16,992 nucleotides of DNA. Source: CAIUVD01 sp044338255. GTDB taxonomy: Bacteria; Planctomycetota; UBA11346. Both the position numbers and the translations under genes were made by a program. Location of the stretch: contig JBIILZ010000086.1 of assembly GCA_044338255.1 (NCBI GenBank), forward strand, positions 1-16,992, written 5' to 3'. Shown here piece by piece: positions 6,514-14,837 of this stretch. Below the pieces are notes generated by a model. That model did no database searches, was not told the DNA's origin, and saw nothing but the letters and a program-made list of their open reading frames with translations. Within the stretch, counting starts at the first letter, position 1. Every line of letters begins with the position of its first letter.

Positions 6514-8490
6514 TCACTTCACCGTGGCAGTGATGCGCGTGGTGATGGTCAGAGAGGCGACGGTGGCCGGGGCCGTGACAACCAGACAGGTGTGGAGGTG
6601 GTCGTCTTGGGGACCATTCCAAATGGTGTGGTCAGGGAGAGGTTCCTGCGTTAACGTCAGGGGTTCGGTACAGTCGATGGTGATGGTGGCGTCCGGCCAT
6701 GAGGCTCCGGGCTTAGCGGTATCGGTGGAGATGGTCACCGGATCACTGGTGCCGAGCTTCCAGCGGAAGAGCGGCGTGGTCGACGCGTCTGCAGTGCTAC
6801 GCTCGACCGTATCGACCACGGTCATGTTGGTGGCGGTCCAGGTAACCCGTCGCTTCCAGGAAGCCTTCGGCGCATAGCAGGCGGATACATCCACCGTGAT
6901 GTCTCCGCCGGCCGCATCGAGGCGGTGGACGGTGATTGGCGCCGGTGATTTGGTCGGTTGGCTATCCCCCAATTGCAAGACGTTATGGCCCATCGCGGAG
7001 TAGAACTTGGCACCTTGGGGATGATGGTAAACAGGGGTTCCCGATTCAATGAGGATTGGTTTCCCTGCCACGATGAAATTGACATGACCACGGTCGAAGT
7101 TGTCGTGCTGATCGGTGGGGTGGCCACCACGTATCCAGGCGCCACTGGCAGCATCGTCCCAGCCACTGCGCCAGTTCACCCGAGTCGCCCTGGGATATGC
7201 GGCGAAGAGCGGTGGGGCCATGGCGTCCGTCGGCGCCGGAAGACCGTGCGCCAACAGCTCTGAGGTCGAAGCCGGACTGCGTTTGAACGTACGCATCAGC
7301 GCCCAGTGGGCGACCGGACTTTGCGTGTAGACCGCAAGATCGGCAAGCAGGCGGGGGAAATCTGGATTCTGTGCCGCCTGCGACCAGTAGCAGTCAAAGG
7401 CGTTGATCAGGTAGCCACCAGGTTGGAGATGATGCACCAACCAGGTCGGAAAACGTTGCAGGTAGGTATGCTTCAACAGCCGGTCATCGCCGTGATCGGC
7501 CATGGCCCTGGCGGTGGCGATGAACGAACGCACGGTTATGACGGCGTAGTTGAAACCCTCTTCAAACTCGCCGTCAACGCCGTGAGCGTCGAACGACATC
7601 ATCATGTTGGCGACACCAAGTTCGTACGCTTCGCGATGGCGATCAACGCCCAGGAACAGGCAGGCGGTGATAAGGCCCTCGGTGGGCAGGACCCATTGAT
7701 TGGTGATGGGATTGTTGGACTGGACGAACCACTGCCGCTTGCTCTTCCAGTCGTCCACCACCTGTTCGATTTCCGCCGCGAGGAGTTTTTCCAGGCGTGC
7801 CCGCAAGTCTGCGGACACCGCGTCGCGCGGGAGAATTTCGAGGGTGTCCACAATCGCGCGGACCCCCAGGCCTGTCGCCAGCCAGGAGCCGTGCTTTCCA
7901 TCGGCAGGCATACGGTCGCCCTTGCGGACAAGTTGCCATCCGGGCCGCTGCAGAGGTGACCACGACGTCAGCTCCTCAAGCTGGCTCAGAATGCGTTGCT
8001 TAATCGCCTCATCGCCAGACACGCCAAAGGCGGTCGCCAACATCGGCAGTTCGTCGCTGAGGTTCGAGCAGGAGCTGAAGTCAGCCAAGGAGAAGGCGAA
8101 GGTGTCCCGCGACGGTTCGTGATCAGCGTGGAGGGCGATGGCGCGGCCGTCCATCCAGGTCCTGGTGGGCTGGCCGACATCGGCATACGTATAAGGCCTG
8201 CGGACGATCGATAGGGCGGCAAGCTTGCGCGCTTCGACCATGAAGGCGTCCCGTTCCTTGGTCAGTCGTGCATCGTTGCGGATCGACGCCATGAGGGCCC
8301 CAACGTCAGTGGTTGTAGATTTGACGATGGGTGCAATCACCGGGGGCGTGGCCGGATGCGAAACGGCCGGTGGCGTGGCCACCGGTACGGAGGATACCCC
8401 CTCTCGTTTCTCAACGCAGTTCACCAGAACCAGGAGGCTGATGGCGCCAAGGATGGATGACCCAATGGCCTTGAAACGTGAACTGCTCAT
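6514..8490 (-). CDS. Heparinase II/III-like polysaccharide lyase, predicted lipoprotein
   Basis: The 658-residue protein looks like an (alpha/alpha)-toroid plus beta-sandwich lyase of the heparinase II/III superfamily, which cleaves uronic-acid-containing chains by beta-elimination. Seen are QSNNPITNQWVLP (Asn259/260), DGEFEEGFNYAVITVRSF (Tyr315) and, in the C-terminal domain, HDNFDRGHVNFIV (His462, His469) followed by SAMGHNVLQLG; these are candidates for the family's Asn/Tyr/His active site. The chosen start gives a lipoprotein signal ending LVLVNC with Cys25; Asn at -1 of the lipobox is uncommon. A Pro/Ala/Thr linker (ATPPAVSHPATPPVIAP) follows. An alternative ATG at 8544 overlaps the previous stop as ATGA and would add 18 mostly basic residues; a GTG at 8664 is less likely. 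The substrate and PL family are undetermined. Confidence 0.8.
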   Translation of the reverse strand: MSSSRFKAIGSSILGAISLLVLVNCVEKREGVSSVPVATPPAVSHPATPPVIAPIVKSTTTDVGALMASIRNDARLTKERDAFMVEARKLAALSIVRRPYTYADVGQPTRTWMDGRAIALHADHEPSRDTFAFSLADFSSCSNLSDELPMLATAFGVSGDEAIKQRILSQLEELTSWSPLQRPGWQLVRKGDRMPADGKHGSWLATGLGVRAIVDTLEILPRDAVSADLRARLEKLLAAEIEQVVDDWKSKRQWFVQSNNPITNQWVLPTEGLITACLFLGVDRHREAYELGVANMMMSFDAHGVDGEFEEGFNYAVITVRSFIATARAMADHGDDRLLKHTYLQRFPTWLVHHLQPGGYLINAFDCYWSQAAQNPDFPRLLADLAVYTQSPVAHWALMRTFKRSPASTSELLAHGLPAPTDAMAPPLFAAYPRATRVNWRSGWDDAASGAWIRGGHPTDQHDNFDRGHVNFIVAGKPILIESGTPVYHHPQGAKFYSAMGHNVLQLGDSQPTKSPAPITVHRLDAAGGDITVDVSACYAPKASWKRRVTWTATNMTVVDTVERSTADASTTPLFRWKLGTSDPVTISTDTAKPGASWPDATITIDCTEPLTLTQEPLPDHTIWNGPQDDHLHTCLVVTAPATVASLTITTRITATVK

Positions 8491-8540
8491 ACGGTTTGGC
8501 TTTCTCTTGGATGGGCGGTGCGACCGGAGATGCGAGCGAT

Positions 8541-11500
8541 TCATACGGACCCACTTTCGGTTGGATAGACGGTAATGATGGGAGCGCTCAGTATGCCATG
8601 GGGTTGGAGCAGGTATTCGTCGCTCCAGCCGGCTCCGGCCGTACGCCAGGAATCGGGTCCCCACCAGCGGTTGAGTTCGGGCGCGGCGTGGTGAACCTGG
8701 CCGAAAGCGTTGCGGCGGTCGCCGTGGCAGATCAGGGCGATGTCATGGATGCCCGCCGCAACCTCGCCGAAATCGACGGTCCACGGCGACCAGGCGATGG
8801 TGCCTACTGGGGCTCCATCGAGATGCACACCGAGCACCGGTGAGCGGAATCGATGCGTCTGCAGTTTCAGACGTCCGCCAGGATGATGGACGTTGAAGCG
8901 GTAGGTGATATTTCCTGCATAAAACGGCAGGCCCTGATGCACCAAGTCGCCCCAGGTGGTCCGCGGCGGCAAGGCCGTTATCTCGGCCCGACGTCCGCTG
9001 ACCGTCACTCCGAAGTCGCCCAGGAGATAGGCCCAATCCAGGATGGTGTCCTGGCCATAGGGCAGCTCGGCCTCAAGAAGGTGGGTGCCAGGTGCCAGAT
9101 CGGGCAACGGCACGGTACGGATGGCCCGGTCGACCCAGTGGCCGTCTGGCTGGGCCGTGATGACCTGACCATCGAGACGCAGGATCGCCTGCTCAGCGCG
9201 CTCCAGGGCCAGATGGGCCCCGCGGACCGCGATGCGGCAGACCACGGTCCAGCGCAGACGGATCCGGTGGCTCGGCGAGGGGTTGCCTGCCGACCAGGGC
9301 TGAGCGATGAAGGAGGTGACCGGGCCCCAACCCAGGCGCGAACGCCAGAGGTTATCCTGACGCAGGATCTCGCACAGCGGCTCATCGGGTCCGCCATCAA
9401 GACTGCCTACCGCCTGATCCAGCAGCAGGACGTTCGGTTCGTCGCGTTCGATCGCCCTCGGGTCATCGACGGCGAGCTGGAACTCTGACGAAGCGGATCC
9501 GACAGCGACGACACCATCTTCCCACCAGGCGGCTCCGCCACCAACCGCTGCCCGTGGGGCGCCCTGAGAGGCGCCCGTTGGGCAGGGCAGGAGCCGAATC
9601 AGGATATGGCCGGCGGCATAGCATTCCCAGTCGGTCCGACTCCAACCGCCGGTGATCTCCAAAGGCAATGCGCTGACGTGACCCGTGGTGGTATCCCACC
9701 GTTCCGCCGTCCACGCGCCTTTGATGGCGACGGTCAGGTGACCGTGATCGTGGTGGGTGCTGTTGCACAGGAATAGCCAACGACCTTCGCCGTCATCACG
9801 CAGCTGATGCAGCAGACCTTCCGGACAGCCGTTGGCGCTGTGGCTGGTCACCGCGACCTCACGCCGGTCGGCCAGGGCCTGCAGCAGGCTGGTACGGTCG
9901 CCAGGCAGGTGTTGGCACTGGGTAACAAAACGCTGGGCACGATCGCTGACCAGGGCGTTCACCAGGGAGGGCACTCGGCCGACGAAGATCACCCTCACCC
10001 CGGCTGCACGGCAGCGATCCAGGAGGTCGAGAGTAGTGGCGCGGATAGTGGTGAGACCTGGAACCAGAATGGTGTCGTAGGTCATGGCGCCAATGGTCAC
10101 CGTGCCCTCGCCGCACATACAGGACTGACGCGAGATCAGCGATTCCGCGAGGTAGTCGGTATCGATCAAGCCATGGGCTAGCCAAGCCGTGCAATCACGG
10201 AACTGCGCCTCCAGGCTTTCGCGTTCATCCTGGTCGGCATCCAGCTGACCGAAGCGGACCCACATCGATTCCACCGGGTGAACCATCACCACCCGGCAGC
10301 GGGCCGTCCCCCGGGTCAGGCAGGTGTTGAGACGGGCGTAATGGTCCTCAACCGTGTGGTATTCGCGCCACCAGGGGCTGTGAGCGTCGATCGGAGCCGG
10401 ATAGTCACGCTTGGCCTCGCCGGCCATGGTGTACCAGGCGAGGTGATGGACGCGAACCGTCACGCCCAGTGCGGCCTGCCAGTCGCCCTGGCGCTTGTGA
10501 CCAGCAAACGTGAAGTCCCAGTTGGTCACGCCGTACAGTTCCGAGGTCACACCCTGGCGTCCCTCTTGTCGGGCCACCGAACGGGCCTGGAGGACGGTGG
10601 TCAGCTCGATGGCGTCGAACAGCATGTCGACGCCCGGCAGCTGCATGGGCTGGTAGAAGCGCATGCATTCACCAGCCCTGGCGGTTTGGCTAGCCAGGGT
10701 GGACTCGCTTTCGAGGTGTCCGGTCATGAGCAGGTCATGACGGCCGCACCAGGAGCCGACTTGTTCGGCGTAGGCCTGGCGGAAACGCTCGGCGACATGG
10801 TCGTGCCAGGACCAACGGATGCGCGCCACCCCGGGGGCCGGGCCGGTCGTGCCGACGGGCGGATCGAAAAAGAGCCAGGGCAGGTGCTCAGCGATGTCGA
10901 GACCGTGGGCGGCAAGCAGGGTCGCAGCCAGGTCGGCGGTCCATGGTAGAAAGAGGTCGCGCCGGTCGCTGATCGATTCCGCCTGGAACTTGCCAGTAAA
11001 CAGTGGTTCGTCGGTAAATATGGCCGGGATCGAGCGACCGAACTCATCACCCACCTCGGCCCGGTAACGCTCGTGGGTGATTTCGATGAAACGGCGAATG
11101 GCGGCGGGATTCAGGACATCGACGTTGGTCTGACCATTGTACCAGGACGACGGCGGCGGGGTTTCGAGGTAGGCCCAGTAGACCGTCTCGTCAGGAGCCG
11201 CCTGCGCGGCGTCTGCCGGCAAGCGCCGGGAGCTGGCCAGTCGGCCGTCCACGAAGCGCAGAGCATAGACGCCGATCAGGGGGCCGCCGCCGCGACGGCC
11301 GTGCTCGACCCGCAGACAAGGGGTGCTGCTGCCCGGATCCTCGGCGTAGCTGCGTGGGGTGAACATCAGGCAGCGTTGACGAAAGGCAGGATCCTTGGTT
11401 ACCAAACCGCCGGCAAATCCGGAGGGCCAGCGATCCTCGTCATAGAGCCAGGTCAACTGTCCGCTGGCCTTGCTGTGTTCCACACAAGACCGTACCAAGC

Positions 11501-11723
11501 CCATGAATTCGTCGGACAGATACTGCGTGGTCAGCCCGGTGCGGGCATGGATATGCGCTCCGCCCATGCCCATGACCTTGAGCTGGTCAAGCTGTTCCAG
11601 CAGGACGGGTTCCTCCAAGGCACCATTCCAACTCCAGAAGGGCGCGCCGCGATAGCTGGCCCCGGGATTGGCGAACAAAGCGCGGTCAGGCGATGGTGAC
11701 TGGGCCTGTGGATAGAGGTTCAT
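8541..11723 (-). CDS. Large GH106-like glycoside hydrolase, no signal peptide
   Basis: This 1060-residue protein has the architecture of GH106-related hydrolases. The N-terminal barrel contains FWSWNGALEEPVLLEQLDQL (29-48), the MGMGGAHIHARTGL motif (51-64) and LYDEDRWPSGFAGG (93-106). FTDEP (Glu239) and TSELYG (Glu395) are candidate catalytic acids. A Rossmann/GATase-like segment (TILVPGLTTIRATTLDLLDRC, then GVRVIFVGRVP) follows near 540-600, and a C-terminal galactose-binding-like sandwich (GVHLDGAPVGTIAWSPWTVDFG) near 970-990. It lacks the cleavable signal of the GH106 enzyme encoded downstream and differs strongly in sequence, so it probably acts in the cytoplasm on a different linkage. 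A rhamnosidase is the nearest guess, but this branch may belong to an uncharacterised family. It starts 49 bases after the fucosidase-like gene and its TGA overlaps an alternative lyase ATG. Confidence 0.75.
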   Translation of the reverse strand: MNLYPQAQSPSPDRALFANPGASYRGAPFWSWNGALEEPVLLEQLDQLKVMGMGGAHIHARTGLTTQYLSDEFMGLVRSCVEHSKASGQLTWLYDEDRWPSGFAGGLVTKDPAFRQRCLMFTPRSYAEDPGSSTPCLRVEHGRRGGGPLIGVYALRFVDGRLASSRRLPADAAQAAPDETVYWAYLETPPPSSWYNGQTNVDVLNPAAIRRFIEITHERYRAEVGDEFGRSIPAIFTDEPLFTGKFQAESISDRRDLFLPWTADLAATLLAAHGLDIAEHLPWLFFDPPVGTTGPAPGVARIRWSWHDHVAERFRQAYAEQVGSWCGRHDLLMTGHLESESTLASQTARAGECMRFYQPMQLPGVDMLFDAIELTTVLQARSVARQEGRQGVTSELYGVTNWDFTFAGHKRQGDWQAALGVTVRVHHLAWYTMAGEAKRDYPAPIDAHSPWWREYHTVEDHYARLNTCLTRGTARCRVVMVHPVESMWVRFGQLDADQDERESLEAQFRDCTAWLAHGLIDTDYLAESLISRQSCMCGEGTVTIGAMTYDTILVPGLTTIRATTLDLLDRCRAAGVRVIFVGRVPSLVNALVSDRAQRFVTQCQHLPGDRTSLLQALADRREVAVTSHSANGCPEGLLHQLRDDGEGRWLFLCNSTHHDHGHLTVAIKGAWTAERWDTTTGHVSALPLEITGGWSRTDWECYAAGHILIRLLPCPTGASQGAPRAAVGGGAAWWEDGVVAVGSASSEFQLAVDDPRAIERDEPNVLLLDQAVGSLDGGPDEPLCEILRQDNLWRSRLGWGPVTSFIAQPWSAGNPSPSHRIRLRWTVVCRIAVRGAHLALERAEQAILRLDGQVITAQPDGHWVDRAIRTVPLPDLAPGTHLLEAELPYGQDTILDWAYLLGDFGVTVSGRRAEITALPPRTTWGDLVHQGLPFYAGNITYRFNVHHPGGRLKLQTHRFRSPVLGVHLDGAPVGTIAWSPWTVDFGEVAAGIHDIALICHGDRRNAFGQVHHAAPELNRWWGPDSWRTAGAGWSDEYLLQPHGILSAPIITVYPTESGSV

Positions 11724-11772
11724 GTTCGCTCGTGGTTCTCAGAGGTGTAGTCTATGCCGCTTGAGAAAGGTG

Positions 11773-13830
11773 TCAGTACGAGAATACCACCACTTCGTGG
11801 CATTGGACTCGGGGTACCGTCACCCGGACCTCGCCGGCGCTGCGGGTCAGCTTCAGCTTCGTATTGGAAAGCGGGAGCACCGCCGACTTGACCGCCTGGG
11901 GCACGCGCAGGGTCACCGGCACATCAGTAAAAACCGGTAGGTCCTCGATCACCGAGCAACGTCCGCGCTGCTGGGGGCTGGCGTAGAGCAGGTGGACGGC
12001 GTAGCGACGACGGTCCTCCTGATGCACTACCGTTACCCGGCCACCTGAAAGCAGGGACGTTTCGACCGTCGGCTTGCGATAGACTCGGCGCAGAGCATTG
12101 ATGAACAGCTGGCGGTGCAGCCGCGCCCCATGGTAAAAGTACATCCGGCCGATCGCGTGGGCGAACCAAGTGATCGACCCCTTGCCGAGACGGCGGACGG
12201 TGATGGCCGGGTGCTCTGCCAATTCGGTCCGGTTAGCGGTGTTCTGATGGCTGCAGTAGGCGCCGATGGTACGGCTGAAATAGGGCTCGCTGATATGCGC
12301 CAGCACCGTGGTGCCCTGCCTAGGCGAGGCACGCAACGCTCCCTCGTAGTTGAGGAATGGTGAACTCACCACTCCAGTGCCAACCGACTTTGTCGCGATT
12401 GTATAGTCGCAATCGTAGCGTGCCTCGCCCTCGTATTTTCCACCCACATCAAATAAGAACGACGTTCCTGCCGCATCGAGGGCGCTGCCGCCGATGACAA
12501 TCACATGCCCGCCGGCATGGGTGAAATCTTCCAGGGCCTCGACGTCCTCCGGGGTCAGGCAACGCCCACCAGTGACAATCACGGTGTCGAAGCGCGCCAG
12601 GTCACTGCCGTCGACCACCGCCTCGAAGTCGAGATTGGCCTCCATCAGCATCTGGGTGACACCGTAGTCGTGGTCCATCTTCTGTGGACCGGCCACCGCC
12701 ATGCCGCCAATTGCCGACGGTGCATCGGTACGGTTGAGGCAGGTCAACCATACCGCCAGGTTGGAGAAGGGTCGGCCGTTGAGTCCGAATTCTTCAATCT
12801 TCTCGATGTAGGCGTAGGCCTCGCCGATGTTGCGGTAGGTGTCCAGATCGAAGGCACCATTAGGATGGAGCTGGTCGCCGAACGAGCAGGTCGCGCCGTA
12901 GGCGATCATGCTTGCCGCCTCAAAACGGATGGCGTCGGCATGCTTGAAACCGCCGAATTCCCCCCACATGGTGTGGAACTTGCCAGACATGGCGAGCATG
13001 GCCTTATCCCGGGTCAGGGGATGGCAGGCGAAGAAGCGTGCCCGGGCCGGAAACTTGTCGTAACCGCCCCAGGTGGTGGGGAGGTCCTCCAACTCCAAGT
13101 GGGTCTGCTCGATCACGCTGTCCAGCGGCGTGTCGATATTCGCCCGACCATTAAAGAAGACCGTGGCCTGGGGATGACACTCCAGAATGAGCGCCTTGAG
13201 TTCGACCATGACCTCAATCCAAAGCTTATCGTGCCAAAGCTTGGTGGCCACATCATCGGCGATATCCACCCCTTCGGCAGTCATCCGCTCAACCGCGGCC
13301 TTAGAATAGCTGCGTTCATGGATGCAGATGTCGAAGAAGATACCGTCTACCGGATAGCGTTCGCACACTTCGCGGGTGAGATCGATCAAGTGCTGACGAT
13401 AGCCGCTGGCGATGCACAAGAACTTCCACGAGCAGATCGGTCTTGGGGCCTCGGGGGCCAGACTTGGCGGCTTAGCGATCATCCATTGGGGCTCTCCCTG
13501 CTTGTCGAGGGCAACCCACTCTGGGTGGGACTCGGCATCGTTCGACGACCAACCTAAGGTGAGGTAGATGGGCGCTTTGACTCCCAGCTTGCGGCACACC
13601 TTGAGCTGCTCACCTAGCAAGTCGATGCTGAGTCCAGGATGGGGCTTGCCGACCTTGGTGGGGAAATAGCACCAGCTATGGTGGCACTTAGCGAACAAGG
13701 TGATGTTATTCACCCGGCCAAGCTTCAGTGCCTTAGCAAATTGTTTGGGATTGAACGCCGAGCCCACTCCAGGAATCAATTCGCTGGTATGAAAATCAAG
13801 ATGCACGTGGCGGGCAGGAAGGGCAGGCAT
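11773..13830 (-). CDS. GH151-type alpha-L-fucosidase (GHL6 / beta-galactosidase trimerisation-domain protein)
   Basis: The 685-residue protein opens directly with HVHLDFHTSELIPGVG (8-23) and NNITLFAKCHHSW, hallmarks of the hypothetical glycosyl hydrolase 6 barrel found in GH151 fucosidases. VDGIFFDICIHERSYSK carries an acidic barrel-strand end, and a long conserved block (ATCSFGDQLHPNGAFDLDTYRNIGEAY) closes the catalytic domain. A GATase-like trimerisation domain follows (FDTVIVTGGRCLTPEDVEAL, GHVIVIGGSALD), then a C-terminal beta domain. Length agrees with GH151. The ATG at 13830 is preferred because it puts the first conserved motif at residue 8; a GTG at 13917 would add 29 unlikely residues. 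No signal peptide: cytoplasmic. GH151 fucosidases have been reported with low activity on some substrates, so the natural substrate may be unusual. It lies 146 bases after the isomerase gene. Confidence 0.75.
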   Translation of the reverse strand: MPALPARHVHLDFHTSELIPGVGSAFNPKQFAKALKLGRVNNITLFAKCHHSWCYFPTKVGKPHPGLSIDLLGEQLKVCRKLGVKAPIYLTLGWSSNDAESHPEWVALDKQGEPQWMIAKPPSLAPEAPRPICSWKFLCIASGYRQHLIDLTREVCERYPVDGIFFDICIHERSYSKAAVERMTAEGVDIADDVATKLWHDKLWIEVMVELKALILECHPQATVFFNGRANIDTPLDSVIEQTHLELEDLPTTWGGYDKFPARARFFACHPLTRDKAMLAMSGKFHTMWGEFGGFKHADAIRFEAASMIAYGATCSFGDQLHPNGAFDLDTYRNIGEAYAYIEKIEEFGLNGRPFSNLAVWLTCLNRTDAPSAIGGMAVAGPQKMDHDYGVTQMLMEANLDFEAVVDGSDLARFDTVIVTGGRCLTPEDVEALEDFTHAGGHVIVIGGSALDAAGTSFLFDVGGKYEGEARYDCDYTIATKSVGTGVVSSPFLNYEGALRASPRQGTTVLAHISEPYFSRTIGAYCSHQNTANRTELAEHPAITVRRLGKGSITWFAHAIGRMYFYHGARLHRQLFINALRRVYRKPTVETSLLSGGRVTVVHQEDRRRYAVHLLYASPQQRGRCSVIEDLPVFTDVPVTLRVPQAVKSAVLPLSNTKLKLTRSAGEVRVTVPRVQCHEVVVFSY

Positions 13831-13917
13831 GGACGTATTCCGATTAAAGTGAGTGGTGGGGTTCGATAGAGGTTTATATTTCGCAGCCTGGCTGGTTCCA
13901 TGACCCCCAGGATGCAC

Positions 13918-13946
13918 TTTGTATCTTTTTCCCTGGCCACCGTGAA
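13918..13946 (-). promoter_or_regulatory. Candidate internal promoter before the GH151-type gene
   Basis: In the largest gap of the operon (13831-13976), the minus strand reads TTCACG (13946-13941), 17 bases, then TACAAA (13923-13918). Each hexamer matches four of six consensus positions for a vegetative promoter. It would give a leader of roughly 80 bases. It could drive the hydrolase genes separately from the oxygenase and isomerase genes. Confidence 0.25.
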
Positions 13947-13976
13947 GTCGTGATGGAGCGTCGGCGCTTAAACCTC

Positions 13977-14837
13977 CTATTTTCTGTCCAGAAAATCGGT
14001 CAGGGAACGGGCAGCGAATCGGGCCTTCTGACGGTCGGCCTGCCAGCGGATGATCTCCTCAAGGTCGGCCACCGCCGTGGTGGTGTACGGCACTTGGGGC
14101 AGGTAGGGAAACGGGCCGAATTCCGGGGTCAGGGTAGTAACCACATGGCCGGCGGCGGCCTGGGCGTCCCACACCAGATCCCACCAATGTTCATGGGCGG
14201 CGACCTCCGCCGCCCAGGCCGGGTCCCGGGGATCAGGAACCTGAGGGCCCTGGCCGTGGCCGACCCGGGCATGCAGGTGGATTACCTGCTGGGCGAAAGC
14301 GCGGAGGAAGTCCTCCTGGTCGGTGATCAGCCGTTCGGCGACGCAGCACCAGTGGCTGTAATCCGCGGTAAAGCGGATCGTCGGCAGGTCGGCCAGCAGA
14401 TCGCGGACAATCCACGCGCTGTGGAAACAACGGCCCCGGTGGGTCTCGTGGGCGACCGGCACCGGCAGGTCCCGCTCCAAGGCGGCGACCTCCCGGTAGA
14501 ATCCTCGCATCTCGTCACGGGTCCAGGCGTCGAAGCCGCTGTGGGCGTTGATCAGCCGCGGCTTCAGGGGCAGAGCGTCGGCGATCTGCTGGCGGAGGCT
14601 GGCGAGATCCGCCGCTGGCGTACGCTGGGGCCCGGCGGCGAAACCGCCGGAGAACACCTGGACCACCAGACCCAGGCCAGTCTCGGCCAAGGCCTCGGCA
14701 ACCGCCTGGCGGGCCTCGGCATCCAGGTGACCGAGGCCCGCTTCGACCGCGGCGTAGCCTTCGGACTTAGCGTCGCGGATCAGTTCGGGCAGAGAGCATT
14801 CGGACCCCCAGGCATGGCGGACAAGGTCCAGCTTCAT
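13977..14837 (-). CDS. Xylose-isomerase-like TIM-barrel sugar isomerase/epimerase
   Basis: This 286-residue protein belongs to the AP-endonuclease-2 / xylose-isomerase-like TIM-barrel superfamily, whose members isomerise or epimerise sugars and related polyols with a bound divalent metal. Candidate metal and substrate residues lie at strand ends: Glu131 (HETHRGR), Asp159 and His162 (TADYSHW), His189 (HLHARVG) and Glu239 (TPEFGPF). No signal peptide is present. The start is fixed by an ATGA overlap: its ATG at 14837 shares bases with the TGA of the oxygenase gene, so the two are probably translationally coupled. A further ATG seven codons upstream is less likely. The tight pairing suggests that the isomerase acts on the product of the oxygenase, or that the two act on the same sugar; the substrate is unknown. 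Confidence 0.82.
   Translation of the reverse strand: MKLDLVRHAWGSECSLPELIRDAKSEGYAAVEAGLGHLDAEARQAVAEALAETGLGLVVQVFSGGFAAGPQRTPAADLASLRQQIADALPLKPRLINAHSGFDAWTRDEMRGFYREVAALERDLPVPVAHETHRGRCFHSAWIVRDLLADLPTIRFTADYSHWCCVAERLITDQEDFLRAFAQQVIHLHARVGHGQGPQVPDPRDPAWAAEVAAHEHWWDLVWDAQAAAGHVVTTLTPEFGPFPYLPQVPYTTTAVADLEEIIRWQADRQKARFAARSLTDFLDRK

Noticed and set aside
12505..13557. 350-codon plus-strand open frame
   Set aside because: It lies entirely opposite the GH151-type gene. The translation has no recognisable domain, while the minus strand shows clear family motifs; long antisense frames are expected in GC-rich coding DNA.
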